Below, one piece after another: positions 6,784 to 15,410 of a stretch of DNA of 56,995 nucleotides (positions within the stretch are counted from its first letter, which is position 1; every line of letters begins with the position of its first letter). Source of the DNA: Peptoniphilus stercorisuis (GTDB lineage Bacteria > Bacillota > Clostridia > Tissierellales > Peptoniphilaceae). The position numbers and the translations under genes were made by a program. The stretch spans positions 1 through 56,995 of the forward strand of contig NZ_JAGGLJ010000013.1 in assembly GCF_017874395.1 (NCBI RefSeq), in the 5' to 3' direction. The notes beneath the pieces are model-generated. The model was not told the DNA's origin. It did not search any database and was given only the letters and a program-made list of their open reading frames with translations.

Positions 6784-8799
6784 ATGAATTCAAAGAAAAT
6801 TAATAAAGCGCTGTCTATTGGACTTTGTGCAGCTGCTCTAGTACCAAGTGTTGTTTCAGCTAAAGAGTTTAAAGATGTGAAACAAAATGGGGGATTTGCT
6901 TGGGCATATGAATATATAGATGAGTTAAGTGATAAAGGTATAATAGACGGATATCCAAATGGAAATTTTGAACCAGATAGACCTGTTAGTTTAGAAGAAA
7001 CTTTTCAATTATTAAAGGGAATTATAAATCCATCTAGCTCTGAGATAAAAGATGCTGTAAGTAAATATGGAAGTCTTTGCGATGATATGGGAGTTTCATC
7101 ATGGGCTAAAGAACCAATATCAGTAGCATTATCAAGAGGAATCATTACAGATTATGATTTAAAACAAGCTAAAGATAAAGATTTACTTGGACCAAAGAGA
7201 ACAACTTATCCAGATAGAAATACTGTATCTGTATATTTTGCAAAGGGATTAAATTTATCTGAATCAGGAGATGAATCTCTTTTAAAACACAATGATAAAA
7301 ATTCTATTCCAAATGTAACTAAGGGATATTTAGCATCTCTTGTAAAAGCAGGTATTTTTGATGCTACAGGATCTAATGGATATTTCAAAGGAGATAGACA
7401 TATAAGAAGATCTGAAATGGCAAAAATTACTAAATTATCCTATGACCATGCTAAAAATGTAGGAATTGATCTTGAAGAAAAGACAATAGATGGAAAAGTA
7501 ATATTAGCTACTACATTAAATAATTTAGATACTATTATTACAGAAAAAGACAATAAGAGATCTCAATTTAGAGTTGATTCAAGTACTATATATAAAATGA
7601 AAGACAAAACTGTTTCATTTAAAGATATTAAACCAGAACAAGAAGTTAAAATAACTTATGTTAAAAATGGTGATGATACAGTAACTGGACTTGCTAAGAA
7701 AATTGAAATTATAAATTCAGAGAAAAATCTAATTGGATATGTAACTGATTCAACTTCAGATAGCTTTACAGTAAAATATAAAGAATATGATAAAGATAAA
7801 CTTGAAACAACTGAAGATAAAATTAAAACAACTGACAATGCTAAATTTAAATTAGAAAAAGATGCAAAAATTTATAAATATGGCAAAAAAATCAACGAAA
7901 AAGATTTAAAAGTTGATGATATTATTGAATTTGCAACAAATGCAGATGGCGATGTAAAAGAAGCTTATGTATATCCTGAAAAAGGATCTGTAACTGGAAA
8001 AATTACAGATATAACTGAGGGAACTTCATCAAAAAGAGAAACTATAACATTAAAACTTGATGATGATAAGAAATACACTTTCTATGGAAAGAAAAACAAA
8101 GATAAAGATAGTGACAATCCATTCTACTCATCTAAATCTGATAGCTTATTTAAAGATTTAAAAGAAGGAAGAGAAGTAACTCTTCAATTAAATTATAAAA
8201 TAGTAACTAAAATTGGAAAAGAAAATACATCTGATTATGTACTTGGAAAAATTACAGAGGCAAAAGAATATGATGAATCAGAAAGAGGAAGAATTGGTTA
8301 TATAAAAATTGAAACTAATAAAAATAGAGAAGAAAAATATTATATAACTAAGGACACTAAATTTAAAGATGATACATCTTCTGCTAAAAATCCTCAAAGA
8401 AGAATTGAAGATTTAAAAGGTGAAACTGTTAAACTTGTTTTAGATGGAGATGACATTGAAACTCTTACAAAAATTGACAAAAACAGTGCTATTGATGCAG
8501 TAGCTCAAATAGTGAGAACAAAAACAGATGATAAAGGATATCAAAAAGAATATACTATTAAAATTCTTGATAAAGGATATGGAAATGTATCAAGAGGAGA
8601 TAAATTCACATTTAAAACTGAAAATGACTTTGATAAATGGGAAGTTATTAGAATCACTGGTCAAATGTATAAAGGTGATTTAGAAGAAATATATATTGAG
8701 CATATTGAATATGAAGATGAAGAATTAGATAGATACAATGATTTTAATTATTCTGCAAGTAAAAAAAGCAGTAATGACTATAAAATAAAGTGGAGTTAA
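6784..8799 (+). CDS. SLH-domain surface protein with repeated beta modules
   Basis: A 671-residue secreted protein. The signal peptide ends at VVSA|KE (about residue 26). Residues 27-225 form three degenerate SLH repeats (FKDVKQNGGFAWAYEYIDEL..GIIDGYPNG.F; VSSWAKEPISVAL; GYLASLVKAGIF..GSNGYFKGDRHIRRSE), which anchor proteins to secondary cell-wall polymers. The rest is several beta-rich modules of one pattern: a start such as GKIT or GYVT, alternating strands, a threonine-rich turn, then DLK-G--V. These look like small barrels of unknown function. ATG 6784 follows GGAGGT. It has its own promoter and terminator and is paralogous to the next gene. Confidence 0.85.
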   Translation: MNSKKINKALSIGLCAAALVPSVVSAKEFKDVKQNGGFAWAYEYIDELSDKGIIDGYPNGNFEPDRPVSLEETFQLLKGIINPSSSEIKDAVSKYGSLCDDMGVSSWAKEPISVALSRGIITDYDLKQAKDKDLLGPKRTTYPDRNTVSVYFAKGLNLSESGDESLLKHNDKNSIPNVTKGYLASLVKAGIFDATGSNGYFKGDRHIRRSEMAKITKLSYDHAKNVGIDLEEKTIDGKVILATTLNNLDTIITEKDNKRSQFRVDSSTIYKMKDKTVSFKDIKPEQEVKITYVKNGDDTVTGLAKKIEIINSEKNLIGYVTDSTSDSFTVKYKEYDKDKLETTEDKIKTTDNAKFKLEKDAKIYKYGKKINEKDLKVDDIIEFATNADGDVKEAYVYPEKGSVTGKITDITEGTSSKRETITLKLDDDKKYTFYGKKNKDKDSDNPFYSSKSDSLFKDLKEGREVTLQLNYKIVTKIGKENTSDYVLGKITEAKEYDESERGRIGYIKIETNKNREEKYYITKDTKFKDDTSSAKNPQRRIEDLKGETVKLVLDGDDIETLTKIDKNSAIDAVAQIVRTKTDDKGYQKEYTIKILDKGYGNVSRGDKFTFKTENDFDKWEVIRITGQMYKGDLEEIYIEHIEYEDEELDRYNDFNYSASKKSSNDYKIKWS

Positions 8800-8813
8800 A
8801 CTAAAATAAAAGG

Positions 8814-8837
8814 GCACTGGAAACAGTGCTTTTTTTA
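8814..8837 (+). terminator. Terminator after the first SLH gene
   Basis: GCACTG-GAAA-CAGTGC: a 6-bp stem with a GNRA tetraloop followed by eight T. Confidence 0.85.
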
Positions 8838-8880
8838 TTGTAAGATTTGGGTAATATCTAAGTATAAGAGATTGAAATTA

Positions 8881-8889
8881 TGTTATAAT
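8881..8889 (+). promoter_or_regulatory. Extended -10 promoter of the second SLH gene
   Basis: TGT-TATAAT, 23 bases before the start codon, matching the element before the first SLH gene. Confidence 0.55.
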
Positions 8890-8912
8890 TATAAGACAAA
8901 TGGGAGGATTTA

Positions 8913-10118
8913 ATGAAAAAAAATATAAATAAGATTACTTCAATTGTACTATTAAGTACATTTTTAATTAGCAATTCAGTTTATGCTAAAAGTTTTAGTG
9001 ATTTAAGTAAAAAAGGTGACTATCAATGGGCTTATAGCGCAGTAGATCAACTTTCAAATAAAGGTGTTTTTGGGGGATATCCAGATGGAACATTTAAACC
9101 ACAAAGACCTGTAAGTTTTTTAGAAATTATGCAAGTAATAAAAAATATTAAAAATCCAAGTAGTGAAGAGTTAAAACTTGCAAGAGATGAATTTTCTAAA
9201 ATTACAAAGAGTAATAAAGTGCCTTCTTGGGCAGAAGATGCAATAAACTATGCATTATATACAAATATTATTACAGAAAAAACTTTAAAATCTGCTGTAA
9301 ATAGAGGATTTATTCAAGAGGGAAAAGTTGTATTTCCTGATAGAAACTCTGTAACTGTCTATTTTGGACGTGCTTTTGGTTTTTCTGGAAATGGAGATAA
9401 ATCAAAATTAAAACACAAGGATTTAAAATCAATTCCTGAATCAACTAAGGGATATTTAGCAGAGCTTGTAGATGCAAATATATATGCTGCTACAGGATCA
9501 GATGGATATTTTAATGGCAAAAAATATATAAGACGTGCAGAAGTTGCAGTTGTTGCAGATAAGGCGATTAATTATTTAAATGATAATCAAAAACCTGAGG
9601 AAAAAACAGAAGATTATAAGACAGAAGATTTAACTGTTGGTTTAATTGAAGATGTAAAAGAAATAAAGGGAATTGTTGAAAAAATTTATAGTAATAGTAT
9701 AAAAATAGATGGTATTTCCTATGGTTTTAATAAAGATAATATAAAAATAAATGATGAAACTAATTTATATAGGGGCGATTTAGAATCTTTAATAGGATCA
9801 GAAGTTTTAGTTAAAGTTTCAAATAATAATATAAATAGTATTAATATATTAAGTATGAAAGAAAATAATAAAGAAGAAAATAACAATAATTCAAATAATG
9901 AAATACCAATAAATATAAAAGCAAGAGTAATAAATTCTAAAGAGACAAATAGAGATGATTATGAAATTTCAGTTATAGTTATTGTTTCAAATTCTGAGGA
10001 GTTTGTAGCAGGAAGTGAAATAGTAGTATATAGTGACAAAGATTATCTAGAAAATGAAATTGTAGATATTTCTGGATTTGAAATAAATGGAGAAATTAAA
10101 GATTTAGGAATAAAATAA
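8913..10118 (+). CDS. SLH-domain surface protein (paralogue, shorter)
   Basis: A 401-residue secreted protein. The signal peptide ends at VYA|KS (about residue 25). The SLH region (26-225) aligns along its length with the preceding gene: YQWAYSAVDQLSNKGVFGGY, VPSWAEDAINYAL, then GYLAELVDANIYAATGSDGY. After an acidic linker there is one beta module of the kind repeated in the neighbour (about 240-315), an Asn-rich stretch and a last small beta domain. Gene duplication followed by divergence of the exposed part is the simplest reading. ATG 8913 follows GGGAGG. It probably sits in the cell wall; its partner or ligand is unknown. Confidence 0.84.
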   Translation: MKKNINKITSIVLLSTFLISNSVYAKSFSDLSKKGDYQWAYSAVDQLSNKGVFGGYPDGTFKPQRPVSFLEIMQVIKNIKNPSSEELKLARDEFSKITKSNKVPSWAEDAINYALYTNIITEKTLKSAVNRGFIQEGKVVFPDRNSVTVYFGRAFGFSGNGDKSKLKHKDLKSIPESTKGYLAELVDANIYAATGSDGYFNGKKYIRRAEVAVVADKAINYLNDNQKPEEKTEDYKTEDLTVGLIEDVKEIKGIVEKIYSNSIKIDGISYGFNKDNIKINDETNLYRGDLESLIGSEVLVKVSNNNINSINILSMKENNKEENNNNSNNEIPINIKARVINSKETNRDDYEISVIVIVSNSEEFVAGSEIVVYSDKDYLENEIVDISGFEINGEIKDLGIK

Positions 10119-10125
10119 AAATATT

Positions 10126-10150
10126 GGTGAAGGGAAACCTTCACCTTTTT
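10126..10150 (+). terminator. Terminator after the second SLH gene
   Basis: GGTGAAGG-GAAA-CCTTCACC: a perfect 8-bp stem with GNRA loop and a T5 run. It argues that the next gene starts downstream at 10163 and not within this hairpin. Confidence 0.9.
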
Positions 10151-10162
10151 GTTGAGGTGCTT

Positions 10163-10858
10163 ATGGATAGATTTAATAGAACAGAAATGATTATAGGTAG
10201 TGAAAATTTAGAAAAGCTAAAAAATTCAAATATTTTAGTTTTTGGACTTGGTGGAGTTGGTGGAAGTTTATGTGAATCTCTTGTAAGAGCTGGAGTTTCA
10301 AATATTTCAATAGTTGATAGAGATATAGTAGATGAGACAAATATAAATAGACAAGCTATTGCAACAGAAAAAACTATAGGTATGAAAAAAACTGATGCAA
10401 TGGAAGAGAGATTAAAATCAATTAATAGTGAAATAAATATTAAAAAATATAATGTGAATTTATCTAGTGATACAATAGATGAATTTAATTTTGAAGAATA
10501 TGATTATATTGCAGATGCAATAGATACTGTAAGTGCTAAAATTTTACTTGCTGAAAAAGCAAAGGAAAAAAATGTAAAATTAATAATGTCTATGGGAATG
10601 GGAAATAAGTTAGATCCTACAAAAATTGAAGTTGCAGATATTAGTAAAACTTCAGTATGTCATTTGGCAAGGGTTTTAAGAAGAGAGTTTAAAAAGAGAA
10701 ATATTAAAGATATTAAAGTAGTATATTCAAAGGAAGAGGCAAGAAAACCATTATTTAAACTTGAAAATGAATCTACACCTGGTTCTATGTCCTTCGTTCC
10801 TCCAGTATGTGGAATGGTTATGTCAAGTGTAATAATAGGGGATTTAATTGCTCTATAA
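10163..10858 (+). CDS. tcdA: TcdA-like tRNA threonylcarbamoyladenosine dehydratase (ThiF/E1 family)
   Basis: An ATP-dependent E1-like enzyme predicted to cyclise t6A37 to ct6A in tRNA. The 231-residue protein starts with MDRFNRTEMIIG, the usual TcdA opening. It then has the nucleotide-binding GLGGVGG (28-34), the adenylation motif VDRDIVDETNINRQ, and YIADAIDTVSAK. ATG 10163 is preceded by GAGGTG; the longer in-frame extension to 10124 would start inside a terminator hairpin. The C-terminal CHLARVLRREFKKR and PPVCGMVMSSVIIGDL segments fit the family. A different ThiF-family substrate is possible but the length and ends match TcdA. Confidence 0.85.
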   Translation: MDRFNRTEMIIGSENLEKLKNSNILVFGLGGVGGSLCESLVRAGVSNISIVDRDIVDETNINRQAIATEKTIGMKKTDAMEERLKSINSEINIKKYNVNLSSDTIDEFNFEEYDYIADAIDTVSAKILLAEKAKEKNVKLIMSMGMGNKLDPTKIEVADISKTSVCHLARVLRREFKKRNIKDIKVVYSKEEARKPLFKLENESTPGSMSFVPPVCGMVMSSVIIGDLIAL

Positions 10859-10860
10859 TA

Positions 10861-10889
10861 TTGGAAAAAATCTCTAGTTAATATATAAT
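10861..10889 (+). promoter_or_regulatory. Promoter of the pcrA-ligA-gatCAB operon
   Basis: TTGGAA (10861-10866), 17 bp, TATAAT (10884-10889), 24 bases before the pcrA start. Confidence 0.6.
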
Positions 10890-10912
10890 AATTAGATGAA
10901 ATGGGGTAGACG

Positions 10913-13123
10913 ATGAATTATAATAATTTAAATGATAGACAAAATGAAGCACTTCTTCAAACAGAGGGGCCTCTTTTAATTCTTGCAGGTGCAGGATCAG
11001 GTAAGACTAAAGTAGTAACAAGCAAAATAGCCTATTTAATAGATGAAAAGAAAGTCTATCCATCTAAAATTTTAGCAATTACATTTACAAATAAAGCCGC
11101 AAATGAAATGAAAGAAAGAGTAGCTTCTCTTATAAATGTAGATGTAGATGCAATGTGGATTGGAACTTTTCATTCTATATGTGTACGTGTACTTAGAAGA
11201 AATATTGAAAAAATTGATTATACTTCAAACTTTTCCATATATGATAGAGATGATCAAATAACAGTAGTTAAAGAAGCTATAAAAGAACTTGATGTAAATA
11301 AAGATGTTTATAAACCAAGGGGAATTATAGAGGTTATATCTAAACAAAAAAATGAAGGTGTAACACCTGATGAATATATAAATCAAAATTACTCTAATTT
11401 ATATGATAGAAATACTGGTGAATTATATAGAATTTATGAGAGAAAATTAAAGGAAAATAATGCCTTAGATTTTGATGATTTAATATTAAAAACAGTTGAG
11501 CTACTAGAAAAAGATGAGGAAGTTAGAAATTATTATCAAGAAAAATTTGAATATATATTTGTTGATGAATATCAAGATACTAATACTTCACAATATAAAT
11601 TAATTAGACTTTTTTGTAGAAAAGATCCAAACCTTACAGTTGTAGGAGATAATGACCAATCTATTTATAAATGGAGAGGTGCTGATATTTCAAATATTTT
11701 AAATTTTGAAAAAGATTTTAAAGATGCAAAAGTAATTTTACTTGAACAAAATTATAGATCTACATCAAATATATTAAATGTTGCAAATGAAGTAATAAAA
11801 AATAATCCAAATAGAAAAGATAAAAAACTTTGGACTAATAAAAGTGAAGGACATAATGTAGAGTATAAGGAATTTAATCATTCTTTTGAAGAGGAAAAAG
11901 GTGTAGTTGAAAAAATTCTACATTTAAATTATAGAGGATATAATTATAAAGATATGGCTATTTTATATAGAACTAATGCTCAATCAAGAGGATTTGAAGA
12001 GAGATTAGTTCGTGAGAAAATTCCCTATAAAATAGTTGGAGGACTTCGTTTCTATGACAGAAAAGAAGTAAAAGATGTAATTGCCTATTTAAGAGCTATT
12101 CAAAATCCAAATGATGATGTTGCTATTACTAGAATTATTAATGTGCCAAAAAGAGGTATAGGAACATCTTCAGTAGATAAACTTAGTGAATATGCAACTA
12201 GAAATAATATGAGTTTATATAATGTAATAAATACATTAGAGGACAATGAAGAGTTAAATTTAAGAGCAAGAAAAAATATAAAAGAATTTTCAAATTTAAT
12301 AAATTTATTAATAAATAAAAAAGAAGAACTTAGTATTTCTGAACTTATAAGTAGAGTTTTATATGAATCAAAATATATAGATGAACTTGAAAAAGAAAAT
12401 ACTATTGAAGCAAAAACTAGAATAGAAAATATAAAAGAGTTTGGTTCAACTGCAATTTCCTTTGAAAAGGACAATGAAGATGGAACTTTAGAGGATTTCT
12501 TATCAGGAGTATCACTTTTATCTGATGTAGATAAAACATCTGATGCTGAAAATGGAGTTAAACTTATGACAATTCATGCTGCTAAGGGACTTGAATTTAA
12601 AACAGTTTTCTTAGTTGGAATGGAAGAGGGACTATTTCCATCAGGAATGTCAATGGATAGTGATGAAGAAATTGAAGAGGAAAGAAGACTTTGCTATGTA
12701 GCTGTAACAAGAGCTGAGGAAAGACTTTTTATATCTTCTGCAAAAAATAGGACTCTTTATGGAAAGACAAACCCAACTCTTAGATCTAGATTTATTGATG
12801 AGATGAATAATACTATTGAAATAGAAGAGGTTGAAGATAGTAAAATTAAAAGATCTAAAAATTTAGTAGAGGTTAAAGACTTTATAAATTATAATCCTAA
12901 AAATACAATACAAAAACCTAAGAAAATAAATGAAGAAACTAAAAAAGAAAAACCTTCATTAGATGTGAGTATTGGTGATACAGTAAAGCACAAAAAATGG
13001 GGAGAGGGTATGATAGTTGCCAAAAATGCAAAGGGAGATGATTTTGAAATTGTAGTTTCCTTTGATGGAAAGGGACTTAAAAAATTAATGCTTTCCTTTG
13101 CGCCAATAGAAGTGGTGAAATAA
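10913..13123 (+). CDS. pcrA: ATP-dependent DNA helicase PcrA (UvrD/Rep family)
   Basis: An SF1A 3'-5' helicase for repair, plasmid replication and removal of RecA or transcription complexes. It has 736 residues. An N-terminal Q-motif LNDRQNEAL is followed by Walker A GAGSGKT (26-32), Walker B/DEXX VDEYQDTN, QSIYKWRGAD, EQNYRST, and motifs V-VI MTIHAAKGLEF and RRLCYVAVTRAEERL. The C-terminal 50 residues hold the Tudor-like VKHKKWGEGMIV domain that contacts RNA polymerase in Gram-positive PcrA. It is first in the pcrA-ligA-gatCAB unit, an order common in Firmicutes, and its stop overlaps the ligA start by one base. Confidence 0.96.
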   Translation: MNYNNLNDRQNEALLQTEGPLLILAGAGSGKTKVVTSKIAYLIDEKKVYPSKILAITFTNKAANEMKERVASLINVDVDAMWIGTFHSICVRVLRRNIEKIDYTSNFSIYDRDDQITVVKEAIKELDVNKDVYKPRGIIEVISKQKNEGVTPDEYINQNYSNLYDRNTGELYRIYERKLKENNALDFDDLILKTVELLEKDEEVRNYYQEKFEYIFVDEYQDTNTSQYKLIRLFCRKDPNLTVVGDNDQSIYKWRGADISNILNFEKDFKDAKVILLEQNYRSTSNILNVANEVIKNNPNRKDKKLWTNKSEGHNVEYKEFNHSFEEEKGVVEKILHLNYRGYNYKDMAILYRTNAQSRGFEERLVREKIPYKIVGGLRFYDRKEVKDVIAYLRAIQNPNDDVAITRIINVPKRGIGTSSVDKLSEYATRNNMSLYNVINTLEDNEELNLRARKNIKEFSNLINLLINKKEELSISELISRVLYESKYIDELEKENTIEAKTRIENIKEFGSTAISFEKDNEDGTLEDFLSGVSLLSDVDKTSDAENGVKLMTIHAAKGLEFKTVFLVGMEEGLFPSGMSMDSDEEIEEERRLCYVAVTRAEERLFISSAKNRTLYGKTNPTLRSRFIDEMNNTIEIEEVEDSKIKRSKNLVEVKDFINYNPKNTIQKPKKINEETKKEKPSLDVSIGDTVKHKKWGEGMIVAKNAKGDDFEIVVSFDGKGLKKLMLSFAPIEVVK

Positions 13124-15129
13124 TGAGCAGTTCAAATGTAGAAAATAAAATGATTAATTTAATAAAAAAGATTGATGAATTAAATTATCACTATTATACA
13201 TTAGATGAGCCTTTAGTAAGTGATGCTGAATATGATAAACTTTATGATGAGCTAAGAAAACTAGAAAAAGAAAATAATATAGTTTTAAAAAATTCACCTA
13301 CAAATAGAGTAGGTGGAGAAGTTTTATCTAAATTTGAAAAACATACTCATTTAGGAGCTTTGTATTCTATGGATAAGGCTCAGGATTATGAAACTATAAA
13401 ATCTTGGAATACAAGAAATTTAAGATTAATCCAGCAGTATAATGAAACTCATGTAGATAAACTTCCAGAAGTTGATTATGTAGTAGAACTTAAATTTGAT
13501 GGGCTTACTATTAATTTAACTTATGAAGATGGATTTTTAAAAACAGCATCAACAAGGGGAAATGGTCTAATAGGAGAAAAAATTCTTGAACAGGTTAAAA
13601 CAATATATTCAGTTCCATTAAAGATTGACTATAAGGGATTAATAGAAGTTCAAGGAGAAGGGCTTATGCCTTTTAAATCCTTAGAAGAATATAATAAAAC
13701 TCATGAAGAACCTCTTAAAAATGCGAGAAATGCAGCAGCAGGTGCTCTTCGAAATCTAGATCCAAAGGTAACTCGTGAGAGAAATCTAACGGCTTATTTT
13801 TATAATATAGGATATATTGAAGAAAATATTTTTAAAGATGATATAGAAATGAAAAATTTTCTAAGAAAAAATGGATTTAAGGTTTATAATATTAATAAAC
13901 ATTGTAAAAATCTAGGAGAAGTTTTTAGTGAAATTGAAAAAATTGGTGAAAATAGAAATAATCTTCCAATTCTAATAGATGGAGTTACTATTAAAATCAA
14001 TGATATAAAAACAAGAGAGATACTAGGATTTACAAATAAATTTCCAAGATGGGCTATTGCATATAAATTTGAAGCAGAAGAAATATCAACAAAATTAATA
14101 GATGTAATTTGGAATGTAGGAAGATCTTCAAAGGTTACTCCAACTGCAATACTTGAACCTGTAGATATTGGTGGAGTTACAATTCAAAGGGCAACTCTTA
14201 ATAATTATGATGATATTTTAAGAAAAAAAGTTAAACTAAATTCAAGAGTTTTAATTAGAAGATCAAATGATGTAATTCCAGAAATACTAGGTGCTCTTCC
14301 AACTGATGAAGAAACTATAGAAATAGAAAAGCCTACACATTGCCCAGCTTGTGGTGCAGAGTTATTTCAAGATGGAGTTCATATATTTTGTCCTAACACA
14401 TTATCTTGCACACCTCAGCTTGTAGCAAGGCTTGTGCATTTTGCATCAAGAGATGCAATGGATATTGAAGGGCTTAGTGAAAAGACTATTGAAAAACTAT
14501 TAGAAGAATTAAATGTGTCTGAAATTGCTCAAATATATGAACTTAAATATGATGATATAATAAAGCTTGAGGGATTTAAAGAAAAAAGAACTAATAATTT
14601 ATTAAATGCAATAGAAAAAAGTAAAAATAGAGAGCTTACAAACTTTATATATGCTCTTGGAATTGCAAATGTTGGAATAAAAACTTCAAGAGATCTTGCT
14701 AATCACTATGAAAGCTTTCAGGCTTTAAGAGAGGCAAAGGAAGAAGAACTTATAAATATTGGAGATATTGGACCAATTACAGCTTATGAAATTGTAGAGT
14801 TTTTTAATGATCTAAATATTAAAAACTCAATAGATAAATTATTAAGTCTTGGAGTTAAACCTTATTTTGATAAGAAGGAAAATATAGAAAATTATTTTAC
14901 AGATAAAAAAATAGTATTAACAGGTGCTTTAAAAAGACCTAGAAAAGAATTAGAAGAAATACTTTTATCAAGAGGAGCAAAAATTTCTTCTTCAGTTAGT
15001 AAAAATACAGATCTAGTAGTAGTAGGTGATTCTCCTGGTTCAAAATACAAAAAAGCATTAGAACTTGGAGTTGAAATTGTAAATGAAGAAGAATTAAAGG
15101 AACTTTTAGGAGGGGAAAATGAAGATTAG
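13123..15129 (+). CDS. ligA: NAD-dependent DNA ligase LigA
   Basis: This enzyme seals nicks using NAD+. The 668-residue protein has all LigA modules: domain Ia with HYYTLDEPLVSDAEYDKLY; the adenylation site VELKFDG with K124 as the AMP-accepting lysine; the OB fold; a four-cysteine zinc finger (CPAC..C....C, about 405-430); HhH repeats (GFKEKRTNNLL, LGIANVGIKTSRDLA, IGDIGPITA); and a C-terminal BRCT domain from about 590. It is translated from ATG 13123, which shares its A with the pcrA stop. The gatC start lies inside its last 11 bases. Confidence 0.96.
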   Translation: MSSSNVENKMINLIKKIDELNYHYYTLDEPLVSDAEYDKLYDELRKLEKENNIVLKNSPTNRVGGEVLSKFEKHTHLGALYSMDKAQDYETIKSWNTRNLRLIQQYNETHVDKLPEVDYVVELKFDGLTINLTYEDGFLKTASTRGNGLIGEKILEQVKTIYSVPLKIDYKGLIEVQGEGLMPFKSLEEYNKTHEEPLKNARNAAAGALRNLDPKVTRERNLTAYFYNIGYIEENIFKDDIEMKNFLRKNGFKVYNINKHCKNLGEVFSEIEKIGENRNNLPILIDGVTIKINDIKTREILGFTNKFPRWAIAYKFEAEEISTKLIDVIWNVGRSSKVTPTAILEPVDIGGVTIQRATLNNYDDILRKKVKLNSRVLIRRSNDVIPEILGALPTDEETIEIEKPTHCPACGAELFQDGVHIFCPNTLSCTPQLVARLVHFASRDAMDIEGLSEKTIEKLLEELNVSEIAQIYELKYDDIIKLEGFKEKRTNNLLNAIEKSKNRELTNFIYALGIANVGIKTSRDLANHYESFQALREAKEEELINIGDIGPITAYEIVEFFNDLNIKNSIDKLLSLGVKPYFDKKENIENYFTDKKIVLTGALKRPRKELEEILLSRGAKISSSVSKNTDLVVVGDSPGSKYKKALELGVEIVNEEELKELLGGENED

Positions 15130-15400
15130 TGAAATTAAGCATATTGCAGATATAGCTAAAATTGATTTTACAGAAGAAGAGCTAATGGGATTTGAAAAAG
15201 ACTTTTCTGAAACAATGGAACTAATAGATAAAATTAGAGAAATTGATACAGAAGGGGTTAAAATAACTTTCCATGTTAATGATACAGAAAATAATTTAAG
15301 AAAAGATGAAGTTATAGAGACACTTTCACAAAAAGAAGCTACAGAAAATACTGTTGATGAAAAGTATGGTTACTTTAAAATAGTTAGATTTGTTGAATAG
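15119..15400 (+). CDS. gatC: Asp/Glu-tRNA amidotransferase subunit C
   Basis: The small scaffold subunit of GatCAB, 93 residues, with the family opening IKHIADIAKIDFTEEEL and a C-terminal tail that wraps GatA and GatB. It starts at ATG 15119 inside the end of ligA, driven by AGGAGGGG. gatA follows with an SD sequence that contains the gatC stop region. Confidence 0.93.
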   Translation: MKISEIKHIADIAKIDFTEEELMGFEKDFSETMELIDKIREIDTEGVKITFHVNDTENNLRKDEVIETLSQKEATENTVDEKYGYFKIVRFVE

Positions 15401-15410
15401 GAGGAATATT

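Noticed and set aside
10124-10162. N-terminal extension of the TcdA gene
   Set aside because: The extension falls inside an intrinsic terminator; ATG 10163 has a proper GAGGTG site and gives the family N-terminus.
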